64,000 nucleotides of DNA from Platanthera guangdongensis (Eukaryota > Streptophyta > Magnoliopsida > Asparagales > Orchidaceae), in contig CM077149.1 in the NCBI GenBank assembly GCA_039583875.1, positions 20,907,194 to 20,971,193 on the forward strand. The letters run 5' to 3'. The translations under genes and the position numbers were made by a program. Positions 52,653 through 63,006 of this stretch are shown here, piece by piece; position 1 is the first letter of the stretch, and every line of letters starts with the position of its first letter. The notes below the pieces were generated by a model that saw only the letters and a list, made by a program, of their open reading frames with translations, searched no databases and was not told the origin of the DNA.

Positions 52653-54816
52653 TGTTGGGTACATTGGTTTAAATGTACCTGATTTGAAGAAGCCTCACCC
52701 TACTCAATAATATACATCAAAATGTATTTGATGTATTTTGAGTTGCCTTGTGCAGGTTAAGTATTTGCAGGAAAGATGAAAAAGTTTCTAAGTCCATGTG
52801 TCGACACCTAGAGGGAAAGTGTCGACACTTAAGAAGACTTGTGTCGACACCCAGGCAAGCAGTGTCAACACTTGGAGTATTTGTGTCGACACCAAGGATG
52901 CAGAGTCGACACCAGACAGAAAGTGTCGACACAAGGAGCTGTGTCGACACTCAATGAAGAAAAGTCCAGTGAAGCAGTGTCGACACTTAGCAGTTGTGTC
53001 GACACCCAGTGAAACTGTGTCTACATCAGAAAGTGTCGACACTTGGAGGCTGTGTCGACACTCAGCAAAAGTCAGCAGAGTTTAAGTATAAGTGTCGACA
53101 TAAGAAAGAATGTGTCGACACTCAGCAGAAGACTCAACACTTGAAGAAAGTGTCGACACAAGAAAGAATGTGTCGACACTCAGCTGAAGACTAAACACTT
53201 GAAGAAAGTGTCGACACAAGAAAGAATGTGTCGACACTCAGCAGAAGACTCAACACTTGAAGAAAGTGTCGACACAAGGAGCTGTGTCGACACTTAGCAA
53301 AGTTCAATAATATTCTAAGTACAAGTGTCGACACAAATGAGAAGTGTCGAAACTCAGCCAAAAGTCTCAACAGAAGAAGAATGTGTCGACACAAGGAGCA
53401 GTGTCGACACTCAGCAAGTATCAACACAGAAGGCATGTGTCGACACCAAGAAGATGTGTCGACACTGAACAAGTTCAACACATGAAGATGTGTCGAAACA
53501 AAGGTGTTGTGTCGACACTTACAAGAATTCAACAAAGTGCTGAAGAACAAAGTGTTGTGTCGACACTCAATATCAGTGTCGACACATGAAGAAGAAGTTG
53601 TGTCGAGAAGTGCATTCTACAACACAAGGAGTTGTGTCGACACACAATATCAGTGTCGACACATGATGAAGAAGCTGTGTCGAGAAGTCAATTCTACAAC
53701 ACAAGGAGTTGTGTCGACACCTTGTAGGCTAGTGTCGACACTTAGTCAACTTGTGTCGACACTTAGTCTATAAGTGTCGACACTTAAAGACAGACAGTCT
53801 CGACACTTTCAGACAGTTACAGATTTTTCAAGAACTGACTGGATGACTTGACAGCTGCCATTCCAGCCGGTCTACTGCACCTGTCAGAGTTGTCAGAAAT
53901 CAGTTATGAACCGGACCAGACGGTTACCATGAAGAAGGCCTATAAATAGGCTTATACTGTCTACAGAAACAGACGATCAACACATCAAGTAATACAAAGA
54001 AGATCTAGCTATTCATTGAAGAATCTAGTGAAGATCTAAGAAGTTGGAGAGAGAGAGAGCTCCATCCAAGAAGACAGTCGTTGGAACCAGGCTGAGAAGA
54101 AGGGTTCAGATTTTGTTCTGAATCTTAAGTAGCAGAGATCAAGGATCAACTACAGAGGAGATCAATCTTATTGTGTTCTACATTCAAGAAGCTTTGAAGA
54201 AAGCCAAGTCAGTTTGATCTCAACTGAGTTCTTCCAAGTACTCATCAAGAAACTCACAACACTTCTCTCTTTTCTCTGAGTTGTAGAGTTTACATTTTTG
54301 TATTCATATTATCTTGTAGGATCCTTAGGGATCTGAGTTTGTAAGCCTGTAATTATAAAGGCTGAGTGTAGGGCCTGAGTGCCTGAGTGTAGGAGATTTG
54401 AATCTCTGAGTGTAGGCCTGTTGTGGCTGAGTGTAGGCCTTGGTGGCTGAGTGTAGGCTTTGTGAAGAAGCTGAGTGTAGGCTTTGTGAAGAAGCTGAGT
54501 TGTAGGGCCTTGGGCCTGAGCTGTAGGAACCTGATTGAGGTTCTGAGTGTAAGATCTGAGGATCTGAGATAGTGGAGGAGTTTGGCCGAATCTAGTACAC
54601 TGCTAAATAGGCGAAGGGGGAAAGTGGATGTACCCAAATCTTGGGGAACCACTATAAATTTGTGTGTTCACTGTGTGCTGGATTGATTTCTGTGATTGCT
54701 GGTTAATAGCTGTGTTATAATTCTGTGATAAACTCTGAATTCTGCCTAAAAAGTTCAAAAGATTTAAGTCACCTATTCACCCCCCCCCTCTAGGTGAGTA
54801 GGTACAATATCTTTCA
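52653..54816 (+). repeat. Element F 5' LTR
   Basis: 2164 bp from TGTTGGGTACATTGG to ATCTTTCA. It contains a palindrome array (52798-53807), TATAAATAG at 53941 preceded by a decayed inverted repeat (AACCGGACCAGACGGTT), CTGAGTGTAGG repeats (54330-54560) and the ATTCACCCCCCCCCTCTAGG end block. Confidence 0.93.
52798..53807 (+). repeat. U3 array of GTGTCGACAC palindromes (F)
   Basis: More than 30 copies of the same palindrome as in A and C. A local tandem duplication of a roughly 60-bp spacer-plus-palindrome block is visible at 53090-53270, and another at 53550-53720, showing how the array grows. Confidence 0.92.
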
Positions 54817-54818
54817 AG

Positions 54819-54830
54819 TGGTATCAAAGC
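54819..54830 (+). other. Element F primer-binding site, one mismatch
   Basis: TGGTATCAAAGC differs by one base from the iMet-type site. Confidence 0.85.
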
Positions 54831-54921
54831 GAGGTTACTCAAAAAGGGACATAACTGTCTGAGTAGATCCTGTTGGCAGATTCAGTCTAAGTACATTACA
54901 GAATCAATAAAATCAAGAACC

Positions 54922-56958
54922 ATGGGTTCCACTGAGAATCATAAGGAATTGGGATCCATGAAGCTACCCATATGTAGAAAAGAGATCTTTGGCATCTGGA
55001 AGGAAAGGGTGAGACTGTTTATGGAAGCCTCAGACCCTAGAATATATATCACAGTGAAAGAAGGGCCATATGTGCCCATGAAGGTTTCAGTCTTAGATGC
55101 CAATCAGAGAACACCTAAGGATTTCTCTGAAATGACAAAGGATGAGATAGTTCTAGCTACAATGGACAAGAGGGCTCAGAACATCATTGTGAGTGCTATA
55201 GATGATGCTACCTTTCAGAATTTGATACACTGTAAGACATCTAAGGAGATGTGGGATACTCTTATTGTGTACATGGAGGGTTCTGAAGAAGTGAGGCAGG
55301 ACAGAAAGTCTTTATTAAACCAAGAATATGAAAGCTTTAGGCAAGGTAGATCTGATAGCATAACTGAATGCTATAAGAAGTTCTATAGGATTGTGAATGA
55401 GCTAATGTCCTATGGAAGAGAGTTCAGTAACTATGAGCTTAATGATAAGTTCTTAAGGTCCCTTACAAAAAATTGGGACACCAAGATCTGTGCCATTAGG
55501 GAAATGGCAAAGTTAGCAGAAATTCCTCCACCAACACTGTTTGGAAAACTACTGTCCTATGAAATACAGTTGATGGTGAGGAAAGAAGAGGAGAAATCTA
55601 CAAGAAGTGAACATAAAGAAAGGACAGTGGCATTTAAAACAGAAGCCCCCAGAAAGTACAGAAGTAAGTCACCAACTCCACCACCAAAAGTAGCTGAAAC
55701 TAAGTCAGATGAGTCAGCAAGCAGAAAGTCTGAAAGCAGTGAAAGTGATGAGGACTTTGCTGCCTTCACAAGACATTTTCAGAAGTTCTTAAAGAAGAAA
55801 CAGTGGAGGACAAAGCCATCTACTTCACATGGAAAAGATGACTATTATCAGAATAAAAAGTCATCAAAGAAAGACAGGAAAAAGTCCAAGTCTAGCAAAG
55901 CAACTCTATCAAAAATTGTTTGCTATTGCTGTAATAGACAAGGACATTTTATTGCAGACTGTCCAGAGAAAAGGAAGGAGTCAAATGATAAGAAAAAGAC
56001 TCAATTCAAGGGCAAGAAGGAAAGATCTTTTGTTGCCAAAAAGGATAAGAGCCTGTCAGACATTTCTTCATCAGAAACTGAGTCAGATGCTGAAGCATAC
56101 ATAGGACTGTTTGCTGAGGAAGAATAAGAAGAGTTCATTCAGATCATGAACTCTATACATGAACAAGAGGACAGTCAGTGCCAAGGACTGATGGCATTGA
56201 CAGAAAGTGACAAAATCCAGGAGCAGCCGGGACCTAGTAAGGTACAAAATTGTTCTTTCAGTTCAATTTCTTGTGCTAGTTCAGAATCAGATTCATCATC
56301 ATCAAGTGATGAGAGTGCATCTGAGTCTGAAGAGGATATCCATCAATTGATAGATGAATATAAAGTTCTGTTGCAAGCATTTAAGAAATGCAAATCCTTG
56401 GTCAAGAGTAAAGCTAAGGAGATCGCAAGTCTCAAAGTGGCTGCAACTGATTATGAGAAGTTGTTTGATCAAAAACTTAATGAGATAGCCAGACTGAAGC
56501 ACATAACTATGATTCAGATGGGGAATATATCATTTAAGAATGATCAAATCAAAAGTCTGGAGATTAGTCTTCAGAAGGAGAGAGATTTAGTTGCTAGGTT
56601 TTCAAAACCAAAGTCTGTTCTACCCTTAATTGATGAATTTGTTCATCAAAAAGGTAAAGCTGGACTGGGGTTTTCTAAACCAGCTAGGACTGTCAAGTCC
56701 AAGTCCAAGGGCAAATCCCCAGCTCTCAACAAGCCAGCTGTAGATAAAACAACTAAGTATGTACTTAAGCAAAGGTATAATAGGTTTGAATGTTGGTGCT
56801 GTGGCAAGGTAGGCCATTTTGCCATGGACTATTGGCACAATGCAAGTGCCACAGTGAGTAGCAAACTGCCTGTTGGAAAACCTGCAGGTAGCTTTGTTAG
56901 GAAGCAAACTAACCAGTACCAAGGACCCAAGAATTCTTTGGGTTCTAAGGTTCACTAA
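54922..56958 (+). pseudogene. Element F gag, single premature stop
   Basis: Capsid/nucleocapsid precursor. ATG 54922 opens MGSTENHKELGSMK; one frame runs 678 codons to TAA 56956, broken only by TAA at 56125. Domains: UBN2/retrotran_gag_2-type core (residues about 90-220), basic Ser-rich linker, first CCHC knuckle CYCCNRQGHFIADC (near 55921), acidic Ser-rich region, helical coiled-coil-like region (56340-56600) and second knuckle CWCCGKVGHFAMDY (56790-56831), whose final Cys is replaced by Tyr. The C-terminal 35 codons lie within the intron-like segment 56854-56970. Confidence 0.92.
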
Positions 56959-56970
56959 TCTGTTTTGCAG
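56854..56970 (+). other. Intron-like segment spanning the gag stop (F)
   Basis: 117 nt from ACA/GTGAGT to CACTAATCTGTTTTGCAG/GTGAG, same length and phase as in C. Removal deletes the gag stop (56956) and joins gag to pol in frame. The base before the donor is A rather than the consensus G. Confidence 0.55.
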
Positions 56971-59900
56971 GTGAGTCCAAGTGGCCATGCCCCTATATGG
57001 TACTTGGATAGTGGATATTCCAGACACATGACTGGAACAAGGGGATTGCTAAAGGACTTCACTCCAATCAAAGATGGTCCTGAAGTCACCTTTGGTGGTT
57101 CTAAAAAAGGAATCATCAAGTGATTTGGTAACATTTCTAGCTCCCATATTACTATTACTCAAGTGACCTATGTTAAAGGTTTGAAACATAACCTTATTAG
57201 TATAAGTCAATTGAGTGATGTAGGATATGACATCTCATTTGTCAAAAATGGTAGTCATATCAGGAGGTCAAATGATCAAGAGATCATTTTGACAGGTTAT
57301 AGAAAAAGAAATGTCTACTGTCTAGACATTATGTGTGAGAACAATGGTTCTCCAGTATGTCTTGTAGCTGATGAGAAAGTCTCTCATTGTGTCAAATGGC
57401 ACAAGAGACTAGCCCATCTCAACTACAAGACAATTGGCAAACTCTTTAGTAAAGAGTTAGTGGGGAATGGTCCTCAAGTTAAGTGTATTAAAGATGGAAT
57501 ATGCTCAGCTTGTCAAAATGGCAAGCAGACTAGATCCACCTTTAGTATCATTGAAAACAAAGATGCTGTGAGGTGTTTATACCTCTTGCATATGGATCTC
57601 TTTGGACCTATGCCAGTTCACAGCCTAGGTAGGAAGGTCTACACCTTTGTAGTTGTAGATGACTACTCAAGGTTTTCCTGGGTGTTATTCCTTAGATAGA
57701 AATCTGAAACACCTAGTGTCTTCTATAGCTTTCTCAAACAAATTCAGAATGAACTAGACAGTACAGTGGTCAAAATAAGAAGTGACCATGGTACTGAATT
57801 TCAGTCTGATAGTATGGCAAAACTATGTGAAGAATTTCGGATATTTCAGGAGTTTTCTTCACCAAGAACACCTCAGCAAAATGGCATTGCTGAGAGGAAA
57901 AATAGAACCTTGATTGAGGCTGGTAGGACCCTATTAAGTGACACATCACTACCAGAATATTTCTGGGCTGAGGCAGTTAATACTGCATACCATGTTATTA
58001 ATAGGGCTACCATTACTAAAAGCCACAACAAGACCCCCTATGAGGTTGTGAAAGGCAGAAAACCAAACCTATCCTACTTCAGGATCTTTGGTTGTAAGTG
58101 CTTTATACTTAACAATGGAAAGTCTTACTTGACTAAGTTTGCTGCCAAGTCCCAAGAGGGGATCTTTGTTGGGTATAGCAACAATAGTAAGGCTTATAGA
58201 GTCTACAACTTGTCTACTCAAGTTGTAGAAGAGTTTGTACATGTAGTATTTGATGAAACTAGACTTATTAACAATGAGTTGTCTAGTAGTATATGCAGCT
58301 CCACAGGTGTGACAAAGAAGATGGACAAGCTCACTATAGAAGAAGAACTTACTGCAAGACAACAAGTAGAATATAGTGGCTGCTGTCTAGGGGGAGTACT
58401 ACATGTACCTAATGCAGATGAAGTTCAAGGAGTGCAGCAAGATGAAGAAACTGAAGAAGTTCAACCTGAAGCCAGGATGCCTCCAGCTAATAGGCATCTT
58501 AGAGATCATCCAGCAGATCAAATCATTGGTGATCTAAGATAAGGGGTACAAACAAGGAGCAGAAATCTGAATGCAGTGCTCTTCTCCAGTTTTCTATCCC
58601 AAGTTGAACCAAAGAAGTTTGAAGAAGCCATCCTAGACCCTCATTGGATTGAGGCAATGCAAGAAGAGCTGAATCAGTTCAAGAGGTGCAAGGTCTGGGA
58701 ACTTGTTCCTAAACCTAAAGACCACAACATAATTGGGACCAAGTGGATCTTTAGGAACAAGATTGATGAACATGGAGTCATCATTAAGAATAAAGCAAGA
58801 TTGGTTGCTAAAGGATATAGGCAGGAAGAAGGTATTGACTTTGATCAAACCTTTGCTCCAGTAGCCAGACTAGAAGTCATAAGGATGTTCCTGGCCTATG
58901 CAACCTTTCAAGGATTTAAAGTTTACCAAATGGATGTAAAGTCAGCCTTTCTGAATGGTAATCTAAAAGAGGAAGTCTATGTGGAACAGCCATCAGGTTT
59001 TGTTGATTCAACTCAACCTAATCATATCTATAGACTTAGGAAAGCATTGTATGGGTTAAAGCAAGCCCCTAGGGCTTGGTATGAAACCCTGTCTAGTTTC
59101 CTCATTGAGAATAAGTTCACAAGGGGGAAAATAGACAAGACTCTATTCCTTAGGGAATCCAGAGGCAAAGTAATACTAGTCCAAATATATGTAGATGATA
59201 TAATATTTGGGTCTACTGAAAGTAGTCTTTGCAAAAAGTTTGCAAAACTAATGCAAGGACAATTTGAGATGAGTAGTATGGCGGAACTTAAGTTCTTCTT
59301 CGGTCTCCAAGTTAGACAGACTGAGAATGGTTTATCCATATGCCAGTCCAAGTTCACCCTAGAACTCATAAGGAAGTATGGTATGGATTCATCCAGTACC
59401 ATGAAGACTCCTATGGGGTCAAGTATGTCTCTTAGTAAAGATGATGCAGGGAAACCTGTAGATGAGACTTTGTATAGAGGGATAGTTGGCTCCCTACTCT
59501 ATTTGACTGCAAGTAGACCAGATATCATGTATGCTACATGTGTCTGTGCTAGGTATCAAGCATGCCCTAAGGAGTCTCATTTGACAGCAGTTAAAAGGAT
59601 ACTGAGATATCTAAAGGGCACTCCTTATCTAGGCCTCTGGTACCCTAGGAATGGAGATTTTGAACTAACAGGTTATTCAGATGTAGACTTTGCAGGATGC
59701 AAAGAAGACAGAAAAAGCACAACTGGAACCTGCCAATTCCTAGGTGGAAGACTGATTTCATGGAGTAGCAAGAAGCAAACAAGTGTGGCTATCTCCACTG
59801 CAGAGTCAGAATATGTGGCTGTAGGAAGTTGCTGTGCTCAACTTCTATGGATACAACATCAGCTTGAGGACTATGGAATTCAGGTAAGTAGAACTCCACT

Positions 59901-60132
59901 CTTTTGTGATTCTACAAGTGCTATATCAATTGCAAATAATCTTGTTTCCCATAGTAGAACTAAACATATTGAAATAAAATATCATTTTCTTAGGAAACAT
60001 GTAGAAAAAGGAGATATTTTACTGGAATATGTTAGAACAGATAATCAACTAGCTGATATGTATACTAAGCCCTTAGAAGAAACTAAGTTCAATAGGTTTA
60101 AAATTGAACTAGGTATGATAAACTTAGAATAA
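56971..60132 (+). pseudogene. Element F pol, three stops, otherwise full length
   Basis: Copia polyprotein in one frame to 60132. Protease WYLDSGYSRHMTG (56998), HHCC zinc region (VKWHKRLAHLNYKTIGK to CSACQNGKQ, 57395-57525), integrase (HMDLFGP 57589, RSDHGTEF 57778, [10 protein letters not shown] 57874), RT ([25 protein letters not shown] near 58800, YVDD 59188-59199), RNase H ([14 protein letters not shown] near 59797, [12 protein letters not shown]). Stops: TGA 57121, TAG 57697, TAA 58540. All three are explained by C-to-T or G-to-A transitions relative to A and C. The 3' 518 codons are open. Confidence 0.94.
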
Positions 60133-60157
60133 GTTTATAGAAATGGCTAAGTAAAAT

Positions 60158-60490
60158 GGTGTCGACACACAGAGATATCTGTGTCGACACAGAAAAGTGG
60201 TGTCGACACTTCAGGGAAAAGGTGTCGACACATCTAGGAAGTTGGTGTCGACACTTCAAAAAATTAGTGTCGACACATGACAAGTAGGTGTCGACACAAC
60301 CAAGGTGGTGTCGACACTTAGAGTTTACTCAGAATTATCTAAGTAAAGTCTCGACTAAATGTCGAGTTGAGTGGTGTCGACACATAATCTAGTGTCGACA
60401 CATATATATGTTGACTAAACTTGTGTCGACACATAGGTGTCGAGACATTATAAGTCTGTGTCGACACTTTTCCCACAGTGTCGACACAAT
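60158..60490 (+). repeat. Internal GTGTCGACAC array between pol and ORF3 (F)
   Basis: Thirteen exact palindromes plus variants (GTGTCGAGAC, GTCTCGACTA) begin about 25 bp after the pol stop, with the same order as in A and C. Confidence 0.92.
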
Positions 60491-60533
60491 TTAAGTTAGT
60501 TAACCCGTCTTTTCATCTTCAAACCTAGAAAGG

Positions 60534-60542
60534 TATAAATAG
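60534..60542 (+). promoter_or_regulatory. Putative internal TATA box for ORF3 (F)
   Basis: TATAAATAG in the context AGAAAGGTATAAATAG lies 106 bp before the ORF3 ATG at 60640. The position is conserved in A and C although the flanking non-coding sequence has diverged. Confidence 0.65.
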
Positions 60543-60639
60543 AATTTCTCCATTGTCTGTCGACACGCTCACTAAAGTTTCGAGACCAAACTTGTGTGTC
60601 GACACCTTTCTTCTCTCCAGTCAAATTTCTCAAATCCTA

Positions 60640-63006
60640 ATGGCGCCAAAGCTCGAGGAGAACGTCAATGAAGGCTACGAACTGGTGCGACATGCGTTTG
60701 ATGATGCAGACCCGGAGATCAAGAGTGTGGTAACCCTAGTTGCAGACTCAGGGTTAGAATTTCTTGTTTCAGAGCCAACAAAGATTTGGAAGAAGGAAGT
60801 TCTAGAGTTTCTGAATGCAGCTAAAGTAGATGAATCTGGACTCACGATCAAGTCTAGGGTTCATGGTGAAAAAGTGAAGGTCTCTCCAAAAAGTATGAGA
60901 AAGGTTCTAAACCTGCCAAGGACAGAGAAGCATTGACATGGTGTGGTCTGGATTCAAAGATGAAAATTGGATCAGTTTTCAATAGGAAAGGCATGAACAG
61001 CCAGGGAAAATTTGTATCTGAAATTGTTGGAAAAGTAATCTTGAGTAAGCCTGGAGGGCATGATAGGGTATCAGCCCATATGTTCAGCATTATGACAAGG
61101 ATAATCTTCACAGTGAAAACAGATTGGTCTGTTATTGTCCTTGATAAGATTAAAGAATGTCTGAAGAAACCCAACTTGGGTAGGATCTTAAGTCTATACT
61201 TGGCTGGTAGTATACCAGAAGTTATGAGTCAAGCTGCTGGGAGTAAAATCAATCATATGAGGAAAATGGACATGAGGATCTTCTCAAGATGGGACAGGGT
61301 TTTGTCTAAGGAGATGCCAACCCCTGAGAAAATAACTCCTGAGAAACTAACACCCCAAAAGAAGAAGAAGAAGACTGCCCCAGTGGCTCAGGATTCCTCT
61401 AGCAGCTCTAGTAGTGAAGATCAAGTTGTCTTTACTCCTGAAGAGGATGTAGAAGAAAATGTTGGGAAGTCTCCAGCTCAACAAGATGCTGCAGAGAGGC
61501 AGGGGGAGCTACCATCAGCTAGCCCCTTACACCAGGATTTAGTCCAGGGGGAGCCTCTAGTGGTGGAAGAACCAACTCCTCTTGAAAGTGAAAGAGCCAC
61601 CCACATCATCCTTGAGGTAATCACTGAGCTTAATGCTTTAGATTTCCTTATAGAGGATAATGTTTTGTCTGATTCCTTAAATAATGTTAATCAGCAAACT
61701 CAGATTGATAGCCAACTTCCAGATGTCGTCATGGAGGACACATCTGTCACAGTTCAAGTAGTATCTGATCCAGTGGTAGATGAGCCAAGAATTTCTCCAG
61801 CTCATTCTCCACAAGAATATACAATGGAAGATCTTTTCCTAAATCTGGATCAAACAGATTTTGACAAGGAATGTGCTGCTGCTGAGGGGGAGAATGCTCC
61901 AGTTGAGGGGGAGCAAGTAGTAATTGTTGAAGAACCTGCTAGGCAAGAACCTGAGAAGCCCAAGGAAGTTGAGGAACTACCAAGGGAGAGGGTAGAAATT
62001 GCTAGTACATCAGCTTCAGAAGATGAGGAAGCTGCTAGAGCTAAGAAAAGGAAATTTCAAGTCTTCAAAAGAAGAAGCCAAACTTATAAGAAAGCTCTAC
62101 AAACTATAATACCACAGCCAGCACTACAGCCAACTCCATCAGTAGATTACAGTGCTCTAATGGTTGCTATGCAAATCAAGCTTGATGAGCACAGAAAAGC
62201 CATAGAAACCTATGTGGATGAGGGGCATAAATCTTTACAGTTTGATCTAGCCCAAGATATAAAGTCTATAAGGTTTGAAATGAATCTTAATAAAAAGGAG
62301 ATGACTGACTGCTTCCACAAGGGAGGGAATGCTGTAGTCTATTTAGCAACTCATCAAGAGAAAATAAAAGCTCAAGTAGATGACATTGCACTGAAGCAAG
62401 GGTATGTTCTTGAGAACCAGATCAGAATGAATGACAATTTGACTGCTTCACACAATGCAATTGTCACTGAGATGAAGAACATAGCTACTGCACTGACTAC
62501 TTCTAATGCTACTGCTAAGGCAGAATTTGATAAAGCCTTGCAAAAGAGTTTATCTGATGTTACCTCTGCTATTCAAGACTCTCAAAAGTTGATAACTGAA
62601 AAGCTCCAAAGGTTGAAACCTTTCTTTAAAGATGGAGTCAACTATTTGGATGCCCAAATCAGATTTCAAAAGGATGATTTAAGAGATCACATGGAAAGAG
62701 AAGTCATAAAGGGGGAGAGGGTGTTAGTCAAAGCCAGCTCTGATCATGCCAAGTGGATTTCTAATTCTATCAGAGCTACTCTTAGATATCCTCCTTTATG
62801 TGATGATGACAATGTAGCAGAATCTGGGATACATCCTGCATATCTAGGAGGGGAGCAACCTGAAGTGGCTCAAGTCATCTACCCTCCTCCAGATTTTGAT
62901 ATGGTTCAAGCTGATATACAATCAATGTATAGCCCACCTGAGGGACAGCAAAATGTCATCATAGAGTAGGTTGTTCAGCCAATATCTCAGGCTATGCAAG
63001 AAGCTT
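60640..63006 (+). pseudogene. Element F ORF3, 34-bp deletion, cut by H
   Basis: ATG 60640 opens MAPKLEENVNEGYELVRHAFDD. Relative to C a 34-bp deletion near 60924 shifts the frame; from 60933 (MTWCGLDSKMK) a 678-codon frame runs to TAG 62967, and H interrupts at 63007. Blocks: KPNLGRILSLYLAGSIPEVM (61165-61225), Lys run and Ser-rich acidic region (61360-61960), basic KRKFQVFKRRSQTYKK (62045-62093), helical region with coiled-coil character (62160-62630), KGERVLVKASSDHAKWISNSIRATL (62707-62780). No hydrophobic segment long enough for a membrane span. Unknown function; the basic clusters suggest nuclear or nucleic-acid contact. Confidence 0.88.

Larger units (their letters stand above)
52653..63006 (+). 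mobile_element. Copia element F (Sirevirus-like), 3' end interrupted by H
   Basis: 5' LTR, primer site, gag, pol, internal array and most of ORF3 are visible. The 3' LTR is beyond H, outside the window. It is closely related to A and C and has the best kept copia genes here: in gag and pol only four in-frame stops and no frameshift that I can see. Inserted in the G leader; putative target duplicate GTTGC (52648-52652). Confidence 0.92.
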
